A stretch of 64,000 bases of DNA, from assembly GCA_013792135.1 (NCBI GenBank), contig VMSP01000004.1, forward strand, positions 1 through 64,000, written 5' to 3'. Numbering within the stretch: position 1 is the first letter of the stretch; each line of letters starts with the position of its first letter. The position numbers and the translations under genes are program-made. The notes under the pieces were generated by a model. It saw only the letters and a list, made by a program, of their open reading frames with translations, was not told the origin of the DNA and ran no database searches. The stretch is from Desulfocapsa sp. (lineage in GTDB: Bacteria > Desulfobacterota > Desulfobulbia > Desulfobulbales > Desulfocapsaceae). Positions 8,654 through 19,894 of the stretch are shown here, one piece after another.

Positions 8654-10567
8654 ATGGGAAAGATAATCGGAATAGATCTGGGAACAACCAACTCATGTGT
8701 GGCAATTATGGAAGGGGGCGATCCCAAGGTAATTACTAACGTCGAGGGGAATCGGACAACCCCTTCGATTGTGGCCTTCAGTGATAATAATGAACGTATT
8801 GTGGGGCAGGTTGCCAAACGTCAGGCCGTCACTAATCCCGAGCGTACCCTTTATGCGATCAAACGTTTGATCGGGCGTAATTTTACCGATGCCGAGGTGA
8901 AAAAGTCTGTTGAGATCAGTCCCTTCAAGATAGTGTCAGGCAAAGGCGGGGCTGCAAATATTAAAGTGGATGGTAAAAGCTATACCCCGGCCGAGGTTTC
9001 AGCCATGATCCTTGGCAAGATGAAAAAGACTGCTGAAGAATATCTGGGAGAAGAAGTGACCGACGCCGTGGTTACCGTTCCTGCCTATTTCAATGATGCC
9101 CAGCGTCAGGCGACCAAGGATGCCGGCAAGATCGCAGGCCTGAATGTGTTGCGGATCATCAACGAGCCGACAGCAGCCGCTCTGGCCTATGGACTTGACA
9201 AAAAAGGCGAGGAGAAAATTGCGGTCTTTGACCTTGGCGGCGGCACATTTGACATCTCCGTCCTAGAGATTGGCGACGGTGTCTTTGAGGTAAAATCCAC
9301 CAATGGTGATACATTTCTCGGCGGTGAAGACTTTGATATGCGGATTGTCAACTGGCTGGCCGATGAGTTTAACCGGAGTCAGGGCATTGATCTGCGTAAT
9401 GATAAAATGGCCCTCCAGCGCTTGAAGGAAGAGGCGGAAAAGGCCAAGATGGAACTCTCTACCACCATGGAGACTGATATCAATCTCCCCTTTATCACCG
9501 CCGATGCCTCAGGCCCCAAGCATCTGAATATCAAGCTGAGCCGTGCCAAACTTGAGAGCCTGGTTGATGACCTGATTGAGCGGACAGTTGCTCCATGCCG
9601 CACGGCGTTGAAGGATGCCGGCCTGACTGCCAAGGATATCGACGAGATCATCCTGGTGGGCGGCATGACCCGCATGCCCAAGGTTCAGGCCAAGGTCAAG
9701 GAAATCTTCGGCCAAGAGCCGCATAAGGGCGTGAATCCTGATGAGGTCGTTGCCATCGGGGCGGCTATCCAGGGCGGTGTCCTGGGCGGCGATGTGAAGG
9801 ACGTGCTGCTGCTTGATGTGACCCCCCTCTCCCTCGGCATCGAGACCCTGGGCGGGGTGACCACCAAACTGATCGAGAAGAATACCACCATTCCCACCAA
9901 GAAGAGCCAGGTTTTCTCGACTGCGGCTGATAATCAGCCGGCCGTATCCATCCATGTCCTGCAGGGTGAGCGGGAGATGGCCCAGGATAACAAGACCATC
10001 GGTCGTTTTGAGCTCTCCGAGATCCCCATGGCCCCTCGTGGTGTTCCGCAGATTGAGGTCTCATTTGACCTTGATGCCAACGGCATTCTTCATGTCTCTG
10101 CCAAAGACTTGGGCACCGGCAAGGAACAGTCCATCCGTATCACCGCCTCTTCCGGTCTTTCCAAGGAAGATATTGAGAAGATGACCCGCGATGCCGAGAT
10201 GCATGCCGATGAGGACCATAAGCGGCGGGAGCTGGTTGATACCCGAAATAATGCCGATGCCATGATTCACGCGACCCAGAAGAGTCTCAAGGATCTTGGC
10301 GACAAGGTGGATGCCGAGACCAAGGGCAATGTGGAAAAAGAGATTGAGAAGGTAAAGGCTGCCTCTGCTGGGGATGATATTGAGGCGCTGAAGAGTGCGG
10401 TTGAGGCGCTGACCACGGCCTCGCATAAGCTGGCTGAGCTCATGTATGCGCAGGCCTCCCAGCATGCCGATGCAGGCCATGCAGCTGGTGGTGCGGCTGA
10501 TTCTGCTCCAAAGGATGACGATGTGGTTGATGCCGATTTTGAAGAGGTCAAAGACGACAAAAAGTAA
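8654..10567 (+). CDS. dnaK: chaperone DnaK (Hsp70)
   Basis: ATP-driven Hsp70 chaperone. The 637-residue protein opens with [19 protein letters not shown], the phosphate-1 motif. It carries the [16 protein letters not shown] and [13 protein letters not shown] nucleotide-binding signatures and [12 protein letters not shown], then the substrate-binding domain (from about 385) and a helical lid. It ends in the usual acidic tail ([17 protein letters not shown]). GAGGAGAG precedes the ATG. The 234-base gap after grpE includes a TTGACA at 8456-8461 without a good -10, so a separate dnaK promoter is possible. A strong terminator follows. Confidence 0.98.
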   Translation: MGKIIGIDLGTTNSCVAIMEGGDPKVITNVEGNRTTPSIVAFSDNNERIVGQVAKRQAVTNPERTLYAIKRLIGRNFTDAEVKKSVEISPFKIVSGKGGAANIKVDGKSYTPAEVSAMILGKMKKTAEEYLGEEVTDAVVTVPAYFNDAQRQATKDAGKIAGLNVLRIINEPTAAALAYGLDKKGEEKIAVFDLGGGTFDISVLEIGDGVFEVKSTNGDTFLGGEDFDMRIVNWLADEFNRSQGIDLRNDKMALQRLKEEAEKAKMELSTTMETDINLPFITADASGPKHLNIKLSRAKLESLVDDLIERTVAPCRTALKDAGLTAKDIDEIILVGGMTRMPKVQAKVKEIFGQEPHKGVNPDEVVAIGAAIQGGVLGGDVKDVLLLDVTPLSLGIETLGGVTTKLIEKNTTIPTKKSQVFSTAADNQPAVSIHVLQGEREMAQDNKTIGRFELSEIPMAPRGVPQIEVSFDLDANGILHVSAKDLGTGKEQSIRITASSGLSKEDIEKMTRDAEMHADEDHKRRELVDTRNNADAMIHATQKSLKDLGDKVDAETKGNVEKEIEKVKAASAGDDIEALKSAVEALTTASHKLAELMYAQASQHADAGHAAGGAADSAPKDDDVVDADFEEVKDDKK

Positions 10568-10616
10568 TTCGGCTGTATTTTAGCCAAATCGACTTGGTAA
10601 CAAAGTCTGAAAAATG

Positions 10617-10659
10617 AAGGGGAGTGAGGAAAGAGGATTTTCTCACTCCCCTTTTTTTT
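10617..10659 (+). terminator. intrinsic terminator after dnaK
   Basis: GGGGAGTGAG (10619-10628) pairs perfectly with CTCACTCCCC (10642-10651), followed by eight T. It ends the grpE-dnaK transcript. Confidence 0.9.
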
Positions 10660-10734
10660 GTTTTTACTGTATTGTACATTGTTTCAATGTCCCTGTAGTT
10701 GTTGTATTAATCCTTTTTCCCCTCTGTTATTGTT

Positions 10735-11700
10735 ATGAAAATTTTATCTGGAATCCAACCCTCCGGTCAGCTCCATATCGGAAATTACTTTGGTATGATG
10801 AAGTCCATGATTGCTCAGATGGAGAGTTCTGAGCTCTATGTATTCATCGTTGACCTGCACGCCATGACCTCTGTCCATGACCGTGATCGTCTCGCTGCCG
10901 GTACCCTTGAGGCCGCCGCCGATTTTTTGGCCTTGGGGCTTGATCCTGAAAAATGTATCTTCTGGGTGCAGTCGGATGTGCCGGAGGTGTGTGAACTGAC
11001 ATGGGTACTTTCCACCATCGCTCCTATGGGCCTTATTGAACGCTGTCATTCCTATAAAGATAAAGTGGCCAATGGTATTGAGGCCAGTCATGGTCTTTTT
11101 TCCTATCCCGTACTCATGGCCGCTGACATCCTGCTCTATCAGGCGGACCAGGTTCCTGTCGGGCAGGACCAGAAGCAGCACCTGGAGGTGGCCCGTGATC
11201 TGGCTCAGAAGTTTAACAAAACATTTGGCGAGACCTTTGTCGTACCTGAACCAGCCATCAATAAGGAAATGGCCATCGTTCCTGGTCTGGACGGCCGCAA
11301 GATGTCCAAATCCTATGGCAATACTATTCCGATTTTTCTGGAGGGAAAGGCTCTTAAGAAAAGGGTCATGGCCATTGAGACCGATGCCACACCAGTGGAA
11401 GATCCGAAGGATTCCGATAAGTGTAACCTTTTTGCCATGCTGAAACTCTTTGCCACACCTGAACGTCTGCAGGACATACGTGATCTCTATGTGGATGGGG
11501 GCGCGGCCTATGGCTATATAAAACTGGAGCTGCTTGATCTTATCAGTGATCATTTTGCCGATGCCCGGAGGAAAAAGGCTGAGTATCTTGCTGATCCTGC
11601 TATGCTGCGGGAGATCCTGAAAAAAGGTGCTGATAAGGCGCGTGCCAAGGCCATTGTGACACTTGATCTGGTGCGTGATCGGGTGGGATTGAAATACTGA
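10735..11700 (+). CDS. trpS: tryptophanyl-tRNA synthetase
   Basis: Charges tRNA-Trp. This class I synthetase has 321 residues, a normal bacterial length. It has the HIGH-like motif HIGN in PSGQLHIGNYFG near the N-terminus and an exact KMSKS near residue 193. The start is the ATG at 10735, where the conserved ILSGIQPSG begins at once. It is bounded by terminators on both sides, so it is probably transcribed alone. Confidence 0.97.
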   Translation: MKILSGIQPSGQLHIGNYFGMMKSMIAQMESSELYVFIVDLHAMTSVHDRDRLAAGTLEAAADFLALGLDPEKCIFWVQSDVPEVCELTWVLSTIAPMGLIERCHSYKDKVANGIEASHGLFSYPVLMAADILLYQADQVPVGQDQKQHLEVARDLAQKFNKTFGETFVVPEPAINKEMAIVPGLDGRKMSKSYGNTIPIFLEGKALKKRVMAIETDATPVEDPKDSDKCNLFAMLKLFATPERLQDIRDLYVDGGAAYGYIKLELLDLISDHFADARRKKAEYLADPAMLREILKKGADKARAKAIVTLDLVRDRVGLKY

Positions 11701-11726
11701 AAGGTTCGACGGACATTGACAGAGCT

Positions 11727-11774
11727 AAATGACAAAAGGCCCTATCTGTTTTCAGATAGGGCCTTTTGTCATTT
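11727..11774. terminator. 22-bp perfect hairpin terminator after trpS
   Basis: Arms at 11727-11748 and 11753-11774 are exactly complementary over 22 bases with a TTTT loop. The GC-rich core (GGCCCTATCTG) is flanked by AAAA on one side and TTTT on the other, so it can act in both directions. Confidence 0.88.
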
Positions 11775-11827
11775 GAATTGCCAGGAATGACTCATTGCAT
11801 GTTGTGTTATACGTTATCTTGCAAGGC

Positions 11828-11918
11828 GCCGCCTCCAAGAACCAGCCGAAAAGATGGCTGGTTCTTGGAGGCGGCATAAGGTTCCGTTACAAAAAGAGCC
11901 TTACTCTTTTTGTAACGG
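11828..11918. repeat. two tandem perfect palindromes between trpS and the isomerase gene
   Basis: First hairpin: arms 11828-11847 and 11856-11875, 20 perfect pairs, 8-base loop. Second: arms 11884-11898 and 11904-11918, 15 perfect pairs, 5-base loop. Neither is followed by a clear T-run. They lie 3 bases beyond the stop of the minus-strand isomerase gene and follow the trpS terminator, so the convergent gap holds three perfect hairpins in about 190 bases. They could be a bidirectional terminator cluster or a palindromic repeat insertion. Confidence 0.7.
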
Positions 11919-11921
11919 TAT

Positions 11922-12956
11922 CTAAAAATCAACCAGTTCCACTTCAAAGACCATGGTGGCGTTGGGGGGAATCGGGCCACGTCCAGATGGACCATAGCCA
12001 AGATCTGCAGGGATGATGAGGACCCGTTTTTCGCCTTTGGTCATGCTTAAAAAAGCCTCATCCCATCCTTTGATCACCCTGCCTTGGCCAACAGGAAAGC
12101 TGATTGGTTCACCGCGGTCAAGGGAACTGTCAAATTTGGTGCCGTCCAGAAGCTTGCCGGTATAATGGGCCTTGACCATGGTGCCGGAAGATGGGGTGTC
12201 GGTACCAGCACCTTTCTGGGTGACTACATATTGGAGTCCGGAAGGAGTGGTGATGGCATCTGGCCATTGTTGTTTAATCTTTTTGACACTGGACTCTAGG
12301 GCTTCCAGCTCTTTTTCTCTGGCTCGTTTATCCATGCTGCCAAGCAGCGCGTCAAAGGCTGCCTGGTCACTTTTGAAGGCTTGAGCTTTCGCACCTACAC
12401 GAATAATCTCCACCGATTTCAGCTGGTCATTGCCCTGGATTTTATTGACAACGTCTTGACCCTCAATCACATGGCCAAAGACCGTATGTTTACCGTCCAG
12501 CCATGGAGTGGCAATATGGGTGATGAAAAACTGGCTGCCATTGGTTCCGGGTCCGGCATTGGCCATGGAAAGGATGCCCGGACCGCTGTGCGTCAGGGTG
12601 GGGTCAAACTCGTCGGGGAAGGTGTAACCGGGGCCGCCTGTGCCTGTACCCAAAGGGCAGCCGCCTTGAACCATGAAGTCGGGGATAACCCTGTGGAAGG
12701 TCAGGTTGTCATAGAATCTGGCTCCTCCTTTGCCGGCACCACCACCAAGCTCTTTGGTGCCCTCGGCCAAGCCTATAAAATTGGCTACAGTGAGTGGGGT
12801 TTTTTCAAATTCCAAGGTACAGGTGATATCGCCTTTGGCGGTGATAAATTTGGCGTACAGGCCTTCTTTCAGTTGCGTTTCTGCCATGAGTGTTTCTCCA
12901 GATAGAATAAATAAAAGGGTAAATGTGTAGAACCATAAAAGGTTAATTTTGCGCAT
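11922..12956 (-). CDS. secreted dual-family peptidyl-prolyl isomerase (cyclophilin-FKBP fusion)
   Basis: A 344-residue protein with two unrelated proline isomerase domains in one chain. A signal peptide (about 1-25, ending ETLMA) is followed by a cyclophilin domain (about 35-190) with [15 protein letters not shown] and [23 protein letters not shown] short charged helical linker carrying EKELEALES comes next. A C-terminal FKBP domain (about 235-344) follows, with [33 protein letters not shown] and the terminal [15 protein letters not shown]. Both domains keep the core active-site residues. Expected role: periplasmic folding of exported proteins. Dual-family immunophilins with this domain order are known in some bacteria but are uncommon. 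It is divergent from carA across 383 bases. Confidence 0.93.
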   Translation of the reverse strand: MRKINLLWFYTFTLLFILSGETLMAETQLKEGLYAKFITAKGDITCTLEFEKTPLTVANFIGLAEGTKELGGGAGKGGARFYDNLTFHRVIPDFMVQGGCPLGTGTGGPGYTFPDEFDPTLTHSGPGILSMANAGPGTNGSQFFITHIATPWLDGKHTVFGHVIEGQDVVNKIQGNDQLKSVEIIRVGAKAQAFKSDQAAFDALLGSMDKRAREKELEALESSVKKIKQQWPDAITTPSGLQYVVTQKGAGTDTPSSGTMVKAHYTGKLLDGTKFDSSLDRGEPISFPVGQGRVIKGWDEAFLSMTKGEKRVLIIPADLGYGPSGRGPIPPNATMVFEVELVDF

Positions 12957-13192
12957 GGTTTCTCCTGTTTGTAAGGGTAATCCAATGTTAATAATACCTG
13001 TAGCCTTGTGCAGACCGTGATCGCAGTAAGACTCTAAGGGAAGGCCGAAAACCCATTGTTCATTACTTAATGATCGCTAAGTACAAGAATTAAAGATAAA
13101 TAATCAGGAGGGCACGACTTGTCAATCATAAATTAGGATGCTGTGGTTGCGCAGGCACTGTTTCCCGGTTCTTCATCCCGATTCTGATTGAC

Positions 13193-13221
13193 TTGAAGTG
13201 GTATTCCGGGTTAAATATTCT
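13193..13221 (+). promoter_or_regulatory. possible carA promoter
   Basis: TTGAAG (13193-13198), 17-base spacer, TATTCT (13216-13221), 118 bases before carA. It is the best sigma-70-like match I see in the 383-base divergent gap 12957-13339, which holds no gene that I recognise. Confidence 0.4.
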
Positions 13222-13339
13222 GGTTTTGTCTTTTTGACTTGCGTTTTTTGGAAATGACGAGGTCCTGCAAGTTTTTAAAGAGTCATGAGCCTTCAAGGAT
13301 AATATAATTCTCTCCCTTGGGAGAAGGATAGGAAAAGAT

Positions 13340-14470
13340 ATGAAAGCATTGATAGCCCTGGAAGATGGGACCATTTTTGAAGGTCAATCCTTTACCGGAA
13401 GAGGCGAGGCCATCGGTGAGATGGTGTTCAATACCTCCATGAGTGGATATCAGGAGATCCTTACTGATCCTTCCTATACTGGTCAGATTGTGACCATGAC
13501 GTATCCTCTCATAGGAAATTATGGAGTGAATAGCGAGGATATGGAGTCGGCTGCTGTGCATCCCAGAGCCTTCTTGGTGAGGGAGTATAATGCCACGCCA
13601 TCTAATTTTCGCTCCGAGCAGACCCTTGCCCAGTTTCTTAAACACTATGGTGTTCTTGGGGTAGAGGGGTTTGACACCCGGGCGTTGGTACGTCATATCC
13701 GGACAGTGGGGGCCTTGAAGGCTATTGTCTCCACTGAGGATCTGAATAAGGAGTCCCTGGTTGCACGGGCTAAGGCCTGGGTTGGTCTGGTTGGTCAGGA
13801 TATGGTCCAGAAAGTGACCTGTGATCAGCCCTATGGCTGGGCGGATAACAGGCCGGTTCCCGGTACCAGATTTTCCACCGTCCAAGCGGGAATGAGCAAT
13901 CCTCTGAAGGTTGTTGCCCTTGATTGCGGAATCAAATTTAATCAGCTTCGCATCATGACCGAGAAGGGGTGTCAGGTTCAGGTGCTTCCGGCTACAACTG
14001 ATGCTGACACCATCCTGGCCATGGAGCCGGATGGTGTCTTCCTGTCAAACGGTCCAGGGGATCCCGCCGGTATTCCGGGGGTGGTTGAGATGGTGCGCGC
14101 CCTTCTTGGCAAAACGCCTATTTTCGGGATATGTCTTGGACACCAGATCCTGGGACTTGCCTACGGCGGTTCTACTTACAAAGTGAAATTTGGCCATCGC
14201 GGCGGAAATCAACCGGTTAAGGATCTGGCCACAGGGCACGTAGAGATCACTTCGCAGAATCATGGTTTTGCTGTGGATTCTGACAGTTTGGACAAAGAGG
14301 TTATTGAAGTAACCCATATTAATCTGAACGATGGCAGCCTCGAAGGGATGCGGCATCGGATTTGTCCTGCATTCTCCGTTCAGTATCATCCAGAGCATGC
14401 CCCCGGACCTCATGATTCTTTGTATCTTTTTGACCGGTTTGTCGCGATGATGCGGAGTGAAAAAGCTTAA
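13340..14470 (+). CDS. carA: carbamoyl-phosphate synthase small subunit
   Basis: Glutaminase subunit that feeds ammonia to CarB for arginine and pyrimidine synthesis. The protein has 376 residues, the standard length. The N-terminal small-subunit domain has GEMVFNTSMSGYQEILTDPSY. The C-terminal class I glutamine amidotransferase has the nucleophile Cys in FGICLGHQILGLA and the His/Glu pair in YHPEHAPGPHDS. GGGAGAAGGATAGG precedes the ATG. carB follows after 87 bases. Confidence 0.97.
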   Translation: MKALIALEDGTIFEGQSFTGRGEAIGEMVFNTSMSGYQEILTDPSYTGQIVTMTYPLIGNYGVNSEDMESAAVHPRAFLVREYNATPSNFRSEQTLAQFLKHYGVLGVEGFDTRALVRHIRTVGALKAIVSTEDLNKESLVARAKAWVGLVGQDMVQKVTCDQPYGWADNRPVPGTRFSTVQAGMSNPLKVVALDCGIKFNQLRIMTEKGCQVQVLPATTDADTILAMEPDGVFLSNGPGDPAGIPGVVEMVRALLGKTPIFGICLGHQILGLAYGGSTYKVKFGHRGGNQPVKDLATGHVEITSQNHGFAVDSDSLDKEVIEVTHINLNDGSLEGMRHRICPAFSVQYHPEHAPGPHDSLYLFDRFVAMMRSEKA

Positions 14471-14557
14471 TCCGTAGTAATTATTCAGCATAACATCTTT
14501 TTCCTCTGATATTTTAAGGCCTCAATCCCTAAAACCTAATATTTTTTTGATGATCCC

Positions 14558-17500
14558 ATGCCAAAACGAACCGATATCCATAAGATCCTCATCATTGGCT
14601 CTGGTCCCATTATTATCAGTCAGGCCTGTGAATTTGATTATTCGGGTGCACAGGCGGTCAAGGCACTGAAGGAAGAGGGGTACGAAGTTGTTCTCATTAA
14701 CTCCAATCCTGCCACCATCATGACCGATCCGGAGCTTGCTGACCGTACCTATATTGAGCCCATTACTCTGGAGATGGTGACAAAGGTCATTGAAAAGGAA
14801 CGGCCTGATGCCCTCCTGCCTACCCTCGGCGGGCAGACGGCGCTCAATGTTGCTATTAAGCTGGCCGAGTCTGGTATCCTTGATAAGTATAAGGTGGAGA
14901 TGCTGGCTGCCAAGGTTGATGTCATCAGAAAGGCGGAGGGACGAGAAGAGTTCAGGGCGGCCATGCAGGCCATTGGGCTCAAGGTGCCTGAATCAGCCAT
15001 TGTTCATACTTTGGAAGATGCTATGGTTGCCGGTGATGCCATTGGCTTCCCGGTTATTGTACGTCCCAGTTTCACCCTTGGCGGAACAGGCGGTGGTGTG
15101 GCTTATAACCGCCAGGAATTGGAAGCTCTGTCTTCGTCCGGCCTGGATTTGTCGATGACCACCGAGATCATGGTCGAACGCAGTCTTCTTGGTTGGAAGG
15201 AGTTTGAGCTTGAGGTGATGCGCGATTGCAAGGACAATGTGGTTATCATCTGCTCCATCGAGAATATGGACGCCATGGGGGTCCATACCGGTGACTCCAT
15301 TACCGTGGCCCCAGCCCAGACCCTGACTGATCGTGAGTATCAGGAAATGCGGGATGCTGCCATTGCCATTATTAGAGAGATCGGGGTTGAGACCGGCGGT
15401 TCCAACGTTCAGTTTGCGGTCAATCCTCAGGACGGCGAGCTGATGATCATTGAGATGAACCCCCGGGTCTCCCGGAGTTCGGCCCTGGCCTCCAAGGCCA
15501 CCGGCTTTCCCATTGCCAAGATTGCCGCCAAGCTGGCTGTCGGTTTTACCCTCGATGAGATCAAGAATGATATTACCCGGGAGACCTATGCCTCCTTTGA
15601 GCCAACCATTGATTATTGTGTGGTCAAGATTCCCCGTTTCACCTTTGAAAAATTTCCAGAGGCTGAGGATGTACTGAGCACGGCCATGAAATCCGTGGGT
15701 GAGACCATGGCCATTGGCCGAACCTTCAAAGAGGCCTTTCAGAAGGCCATGCGTTCGCTGGAGACCGGTCGGGCCGGTTTCGGGGCTGACGGCAAGGAGA
15801 GGCTTGATCATCTCGAGCTCTTTGAACTGGAGACGGGCCTGCGGGTTCCAAGCTCCAAGCGGGTATCCTATCTCCACGAGGCGCTCATGCGGGGGATGAC
15901 CGTTGAACGTATCTACGAGATGAGTCAGATTGACCCTTGGTTCCTGCGTAACCTTGAACAGATCGTGGCCCTGGAACAGGAGATCCGGCTGCAGGATCTG
16001 CCGGGGATGAATCGTGAATTTTTGAAACAATGCAAACAGTACGGTTTTTCGGATACTCAGCTTGCCTTTCTTACCGGTACCTCCGGCAATGAGGTTCGTG
16101 CGCTGCGGAAGCAACTGGGGGTCGTGCCGATCTATAAACTGGTTGATACCTGTGCCGCTGAGTTTGAATCCTATACCCCCTATTATTATTCCACCTACGA
16201 GCAGGAGAACGAGGCCAGCAGGTCGGACCGGAAAAAGGTGATGATCCTTGGCGGCGGGCCTAACAGGATCGGCCAGGGGATAGAGTTTGATTATTGTTGT
16301 GTCCATGCGGCCTTTGCCTTGGCAGAGATCGGTGTTGAGTCGATCATGGTCAATTCCAATCCCGAGACCGTCTCCACCGACTATGATACCTCGGACAAGC
16401 TCTATTTCGAGCCGCTGACCCTGGAAGATGTGATGAACATCATTGATCTGGAAAGGCCGGATGGAGTTATCGTCCAGTTCGGCGGCCAGACCCCGTTGAA
16501 TCTGGCCGTGGCCTTGGCAGAGGCTGGTGTGCCCATTATTGGAACTACTCCGGATTCCATTGATCGGGCGGAGGATCGTAAACGTTTTCAGCAGTTTCTG
16601 CAGAAGTTGAATCTGCGTCAGCCCAATAATGATACGGTTTATACCTTGGATGAAGCCCTCAGTGTTGCAGGCCAGATTGGCTATCCCGTGGTGGTCCGGC
16701 CTTCGTATGTCCTTGGTGGCCGGGATATGCGGATTGTCTACAGTGAGCAGGGCATTCGTGAATTCATGGCCAAGCCGGGCATGGCAGACAACAAGCACCC
16801 TGTATTGATAGATAAGTTTCTGGAGGATGCTATCGAAGTGGATGTTGATGCCATCTGTGATGGGAAAAAAACCATTATCGGTGGGATTATGGAGCATATT
16901 GAAGAGGCCGGCATTCATTCCGGCGATTCTTCCTGTGTTTTGCCGCCGCATACCCTGTCTCCGCAGCTCATTGAAGAGATTAAGCAGGCTACTCGGGCCA
17001 TGGCCGAAGAGCTGGGTGTGATCGGTCTGATGAATGTGCAGTATGCGGTCAAAGATGAGGATCTGTATATCCTTGAGGTGAACCCCCGTGCCTCCAGGAC
17101 GGTTCCCTTTGTCAGCAAGGCAACCGGGGTGCCTCTGGCCAAACTGGCCACCAAGGTGATGATGGGCATGACCCTGGATCAGCTTGGCCTGACCACTGAG
17201 GTATCGATCAAACATTGGGCGGTCAAGGAGGCGGTCTTTCCTTTTGATCGATTCAAGAACGTGGATACCCTGCTCGGGCCAGAGATGAAATCTACCGGTG
17301 AGGTGATGGGAATTGATGATAACCTGGGGCTGGCTCTTGCCAAGGCACAGCTTGCTGCTGGAGTAACTCTGCCTGTCTCAGGTACGGTATTTCTTAGTGT
17401 GCGTGATGGAGACAAAGAAGGAATTCTTGAAGCGGCTAGGCAACTGGTGGAAATGAAATTTACACTTCTTGCCACCAAGGGGACTGCAAGCTATCTTGCG

Positions 17501-17770
17501 CAGCATGGTGTCCCCTGCGATCAGGTAAATAAAATTTCTGAAGGACGACCCCATATACTCGATAAATTACAGGATAAACAGGTGGCCTGGGTGGTGAACA
17601 CCTCTTTGGGGAGAAGGACTACCGAGGATTCCTATCGGATTCGTCGGGCAGCACTCGAGCTCCGTATCCCCTATACGACAACGAGCAGCGGGGCTGTATC
17701 GGTGGTCCTGGCGATGCAGGCTTTACGTAAAAGTTCCCTTGGGGTTCAGCCCATTCAATATTTCATATGA
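14558..17770 (+). CDS. carB: carbamoyl-phosphate synthase large subunit
   Basis: Makes carbamoyl phosphate from bicarbonate, ATP and ammonia delivered by CarA. The 1070 residues carry the duplicated ATP-grasp layout: carboxyphosphate half (1 to about 400, opening [22 protein letters not shown]), oligomerisation region, and carbamoyl-phosphate half (about 555-935, opening [21 protein letters not shown]). A C-terminal MGS-like allosteric domain ends with the usual [19 protein letters not shown] segment. It is complete and intact. Long open frames on the opposite strand are composition shadows. Confidence 0.98.
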   Translation: MPKRTDIHKILIIGSGPIIISQACEFDYSGAQAVKALKEEGYEVVLINSNPATIMTDPELADRTYIEPITLEMVTKVIEKERPDALLPTLGGQTALNVAIKLAESGILDKYKVEMLAAKVDVIRKAEGREEFRAAMQAIGLKVPESAIVHTLEDAMVAGDAIGFPVIVRPSFTLGGTGGGVAYNRQELEALSSSGLDLSMTTEIMVERSLLGWKEFELEVMRDCKDNVVIICSIENMDAMGVHTGDSITVAPAQTLTDREYQEMRDAAIAIIREIGVETGGSNVQFAVNPQDGELMIIEMNPRVSRSSALASKATGFPIAKIAAKLAVGFTLDEIKNDITRETYASFEPTIDYCVVKIPRFTFEKFPEAEDVLSTAMKSVGETMAIGRTFKEAFQKAMRSLETGRAGFGADGKERLDHLELFELETGLRVPSSKRVSYLHEALMRGMTVERIYEMSQIDPWFLRNLEQIVALEQEIRLQDLPGMNREFLKQCKQYGFSDTQLAFLTGTSGNEVRALRKQLGVVPIYKLVDTCAAEFESYTPYYYSTYEQENEASRSDRKKVMILGGGPNRIGQGIEFDYCCVHAAFALAEIGVESIMVNSNPETVSTDYDTSDKLYFEPLTLEDVMNIIDLERPDGVIVQFGGQTPLNLAVALAEAGVPIIGTTPDSIDRAEDRKRFQQFLQKLNLRQPNNDTVYTLDEALSVAGQIGYPVVVRPSYVLGGRDMRIVYSEQGIREFMAKPGMADNKHPVLIDKFLEDAIEVDVDAICDGKKTIIGGIMEHIEEAGIHSGDSSCVLPPHTLSPQLIEEIKQATRAMAEELGVIGLMNVQYAVKDEDLYILEVNPRASRTVPFVSKATGVPLAKLATKVMMGMTLDQLGLTTEVSIKHWAVKEAVFPFDRFKNVDTLLGPEMKSTGEVMGIDDNLGLALAKAQLAAGVTLPVSGTVFLSVRDGDKEGILEAARQLVEMKFTLLATKGTASYLAQHGVPCDQVNKISEGRPHILDKLQDKQVAWVVNTSLGRRTTEDSYRIRRAALELRIPYTTTSSGAVSVVLAMQALRKSSLGVQPIQYFI

Positions 17771-17828
17771 GAAAAAGGTGAAAAAGGTCTCTTTGTCGAA
17801 AAAGAATAATCATCTCTCGACAATATCC

Positions 17829-17858
17829 TGTTATGCCTTACTGTGGTAAGCCATAACA
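17829..17858. promoter_or_regulatory. stem-loop between carB and ftsH
   Basis: TGTTATGCCTTAC (17829-17841) and GTAAGCCATAACA (17846-17858) pair at 12 of 13 positions around a TGTG loop. No T-run follows, so an operator-like or mRNA-structure role fits better than termination. It lies 79 bases before the ftsH start. Confidence 0.4.
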
Positions 17859-17936
17859 AAATACAGAAATGAATTTTTATCGTATCCACGATAGAGATGT
17901 CAATGAGAAAAATATCAGGAGCCACCGGAGGTTTCG

Positions 17937-19889
17937 TTGAATACTTTTTATAAAAATTTATCTATGTGGCTGGTGATTGGTTTGACCATGATCCTGCTCT
18001 TTAATCTTTTCAACAAACCTCAGACCGGCATGAATACTCTGACCTACAGTGATTTCATGTCTCAGGTGGAGGATAAGGCCATTACCAGGGTCTCCATTGA
18101 TGGTGATACCATGTCAGGTGTCCTTCAGGATGGAAAACCCTTTAAGGCTATCTATCCGGCCAACGATAATGAGCTGATCTCCATTTTACGAAAAAGTGGA
18201 GTGGATATAACAGTCAAGGAAGTGCAGAAAGATTCATGGTTTATGACGATCTTTGTCTCCTGGTTCCCCATGCTCCTTCTCATTGGGGTCTGGGTCTTCT
18301 TCATGCGCCAGATGCAGATGGGCGGTAAAGGGGGAGCCATGTCCTTTGGCAAGAATAAGGCCAAGCTCAAGGAGAAAGGGGATAATAAGGTTACCTTTGC
18401 CGATGTTGCCGGTATTGATGAGGCCAAAGAAGAACTGGAAGAGATCATTGATTTTTTGCGGGATCCACAGAAATTTACCAAACTTGGTGGTCGCATCCCC
18501 AAAGGGGTGTTGCTGGCTGGTGCCCCAGGCACCGGAAAGACCTTACTGGCCAAAGCCATTGCCGGTGAGGCTGACGTTCCTTTTTTCACCATATCCGGCT
18601 CAGATTTTGTGGAGATGTTTGTGGGAGTCGGTGCTTCACGGGTGCGTGATCTGTTCGAGCAGGGAAAGAAGAACGCCCCCTGTATCATCTTTATCGATGA
18701 AATCGATGCTGTAGGCAGGCACCGTGGCGCCGGCCTGGGTGGAGGCCATGATGAACGTGAACAGACCTTGAATCAGTTGCTGGTGGAGATGGACGGCTTT
18801 GATAAAAATGAGGGCGTGATCATCGTTGCGGCAACGAACAGACCTGATGTCCTTGATCCTGCCCTGCTGCGTCCCGGTCGCTTTGATCGTCAGGTGGTGG
18901 TGCCGCTACCTGATGTAAAGGGCAGGCAGAAGATCCTAGAGATCTACGGCAACAAGACAAAGAGTATGGATGAAAATGTCGATATGGCTGTTATTGCCCG
19001 GGGAACTCCTGGTTTTTCCGGTGCCGATCTGGAAAATCTTATAAATGAAGCAGCACTTATGGCGGCTCGGGAAGGCGCCAGCAATATCGACAAGGATAAG
19101 TTGGATCGGGCCAAAGATAAAATTATGATGGGAGCGGAACGGCGTTCCATGGTTATTACTGATAAGGAAAAAGAGGTTACCGCCTACCATGAGGCTGGTC
19201 ATGCCCTGATTGCCAGGTTGCTCCCTGATACTGATCCGATTCACAAGGTCACGATCATTCCCCGGGGCCGAGCCCTTGGCCTGACCATGCAGTTGCCCAC
19301 TGAAGAGAGATATACCCATTCTAAGAGTTTTCTTGAACATACCCTCTGCATCCTCTTTGGTGGACGGATTGCCGAAAAGCTTGTCTTTAATGAGATCACC
19401 ACCGGTGCCGGCAACGATCTGCAGCGGGCCACGGACATGGCTCGGCGCATGGTCTGTGAGTGGGGAATGAGTGATGAATTGGGGCCACTTACCTATGGCA
19501 AGAAGGAAGAACAGATCTTCCTTGGCCGGGAGATTGCCCAGCACCGCGATTTCAGTGAGGATACCGCCCGTAAGATTGATGCGGCGGTAAAAAATATTAT
19601 TGATGAGGCCACGACCCAGACAGTTTCGCTTCTCACTGAGAATCGTGATGTCCTTACGCGTATGGCAGAAGAGTTGCTGGAGAAAGAGACCATTGTTCTT
19701 GATGATATCGAGCGGATTCTGGCTGATCTGCGCCCCGGACAATATGAGCCGGTGGTTGTGGAGCCTGTAAAGCCGGTAATAAAAGGTGAAGAGATAAAAC
19801 CCGCCACTGATGAGACGGTCGGAAGTGAACCCGCCGGGGATAAATCAACCAGAGTGGAAACTCCAGCTCTGGTTGCGGGCAAGGAGTAA
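17937..19889 (+). CDS. ftsH: ATP-dependent zinc metalloprotease FtsH
   Basis: Membrane-anchored AAA protease that degrades misfolded membrane proteins and regulators. The protein has 650 residues: TM1 about 8-25, a periplasmic domain, TM2 about 102-124, the AAA domain with Walker A GAPGTGKT, Walker [13 protein letters not shown] and the second region of homology ([21 protein letters not shown]), then the zinc motif HEAGH. A Pro/Glu/Val-rich tail of about 45 residues follows. The start is TTG at 17937 with GGAGGT at 17927-17932; the peptide then begins [15 protein letters not shown]. folP begins 5 bases after the stop and uses a ribosome site inside the ftsH tail, so the two are translationally linked. 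Confidence 0.97.
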   Translation: MNTFYKNLSMWLVIGLTMILLFNLFNKPQTGMNTLTYSDFMSQVEDKAITRVSIDGDTMSGVLQDGKPFKAIYPANDNELISILRKSGVDITVKEVQKDSWFMTIFVSWFPMLLLIGVWVFFMRQMQMGGKGGAMSFGKNKAKLKEKGDNKVTFADVAGIDEAKEELEEIIDFLRDPQKFTKLGGRIPKGVLLAGAPGTGKTLLAKAIAGEADVPFFTISGSDFVEMFVGVGASRVRDLFEQGKKNAPCIIFIDEIDAVGRHRGAGLGGGHDEREQTLNQLLVEMDGFDKNEGVIIVAATNRPDVLDPALLRPGRFDRQVVVPLPDVKGRQKILEIYGNKTKSMDENVDMAVIARGTPGFSGADLENLINEAALMAAREGASNIDKDKLDRAKDKIMMGAERRSMVITDKEKEVTAYHEAGHALIARLLPDTDPIHKVTIIPRGRALGLTMQLPTEERYTHSKSFLEHTLCILFGGRIAEKLVFNEITTGAGNDLQRATDMARRMVCEWGMSDELGPLTYGKKEEQIFLGREIAQHRDFSEDTARKIDAAVKNIIDEATTQTVSLLTENRDVLTRMAEELLEKETIVLDDIERILADLRPGQYEPVVVEPVKPVIKGEEIKPATDETVGSEPAGDKSTRVETPALVAGKE

Positions 19890-19894
19890 TTCTG

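Noticed and set aside
10744-11553. 269-codon minus-strand frame over trpS
   Set aside because: Antisense to trpS with no supporting start or motif.
11795-12016. short plus-strand frame with a SKNQP-like repeat
   Set aside because: It is simply translation of the palindromes at 11828-11918 and the end of the antisense isomerase gene.
14993-17215. 740-codon open frame on the minus strand inside carB
   Set aside because: It is fully antisense to an intact, highly conserved gene and its translation has no recognisable motif. Such frames arise from the codon bias of the sense strand.
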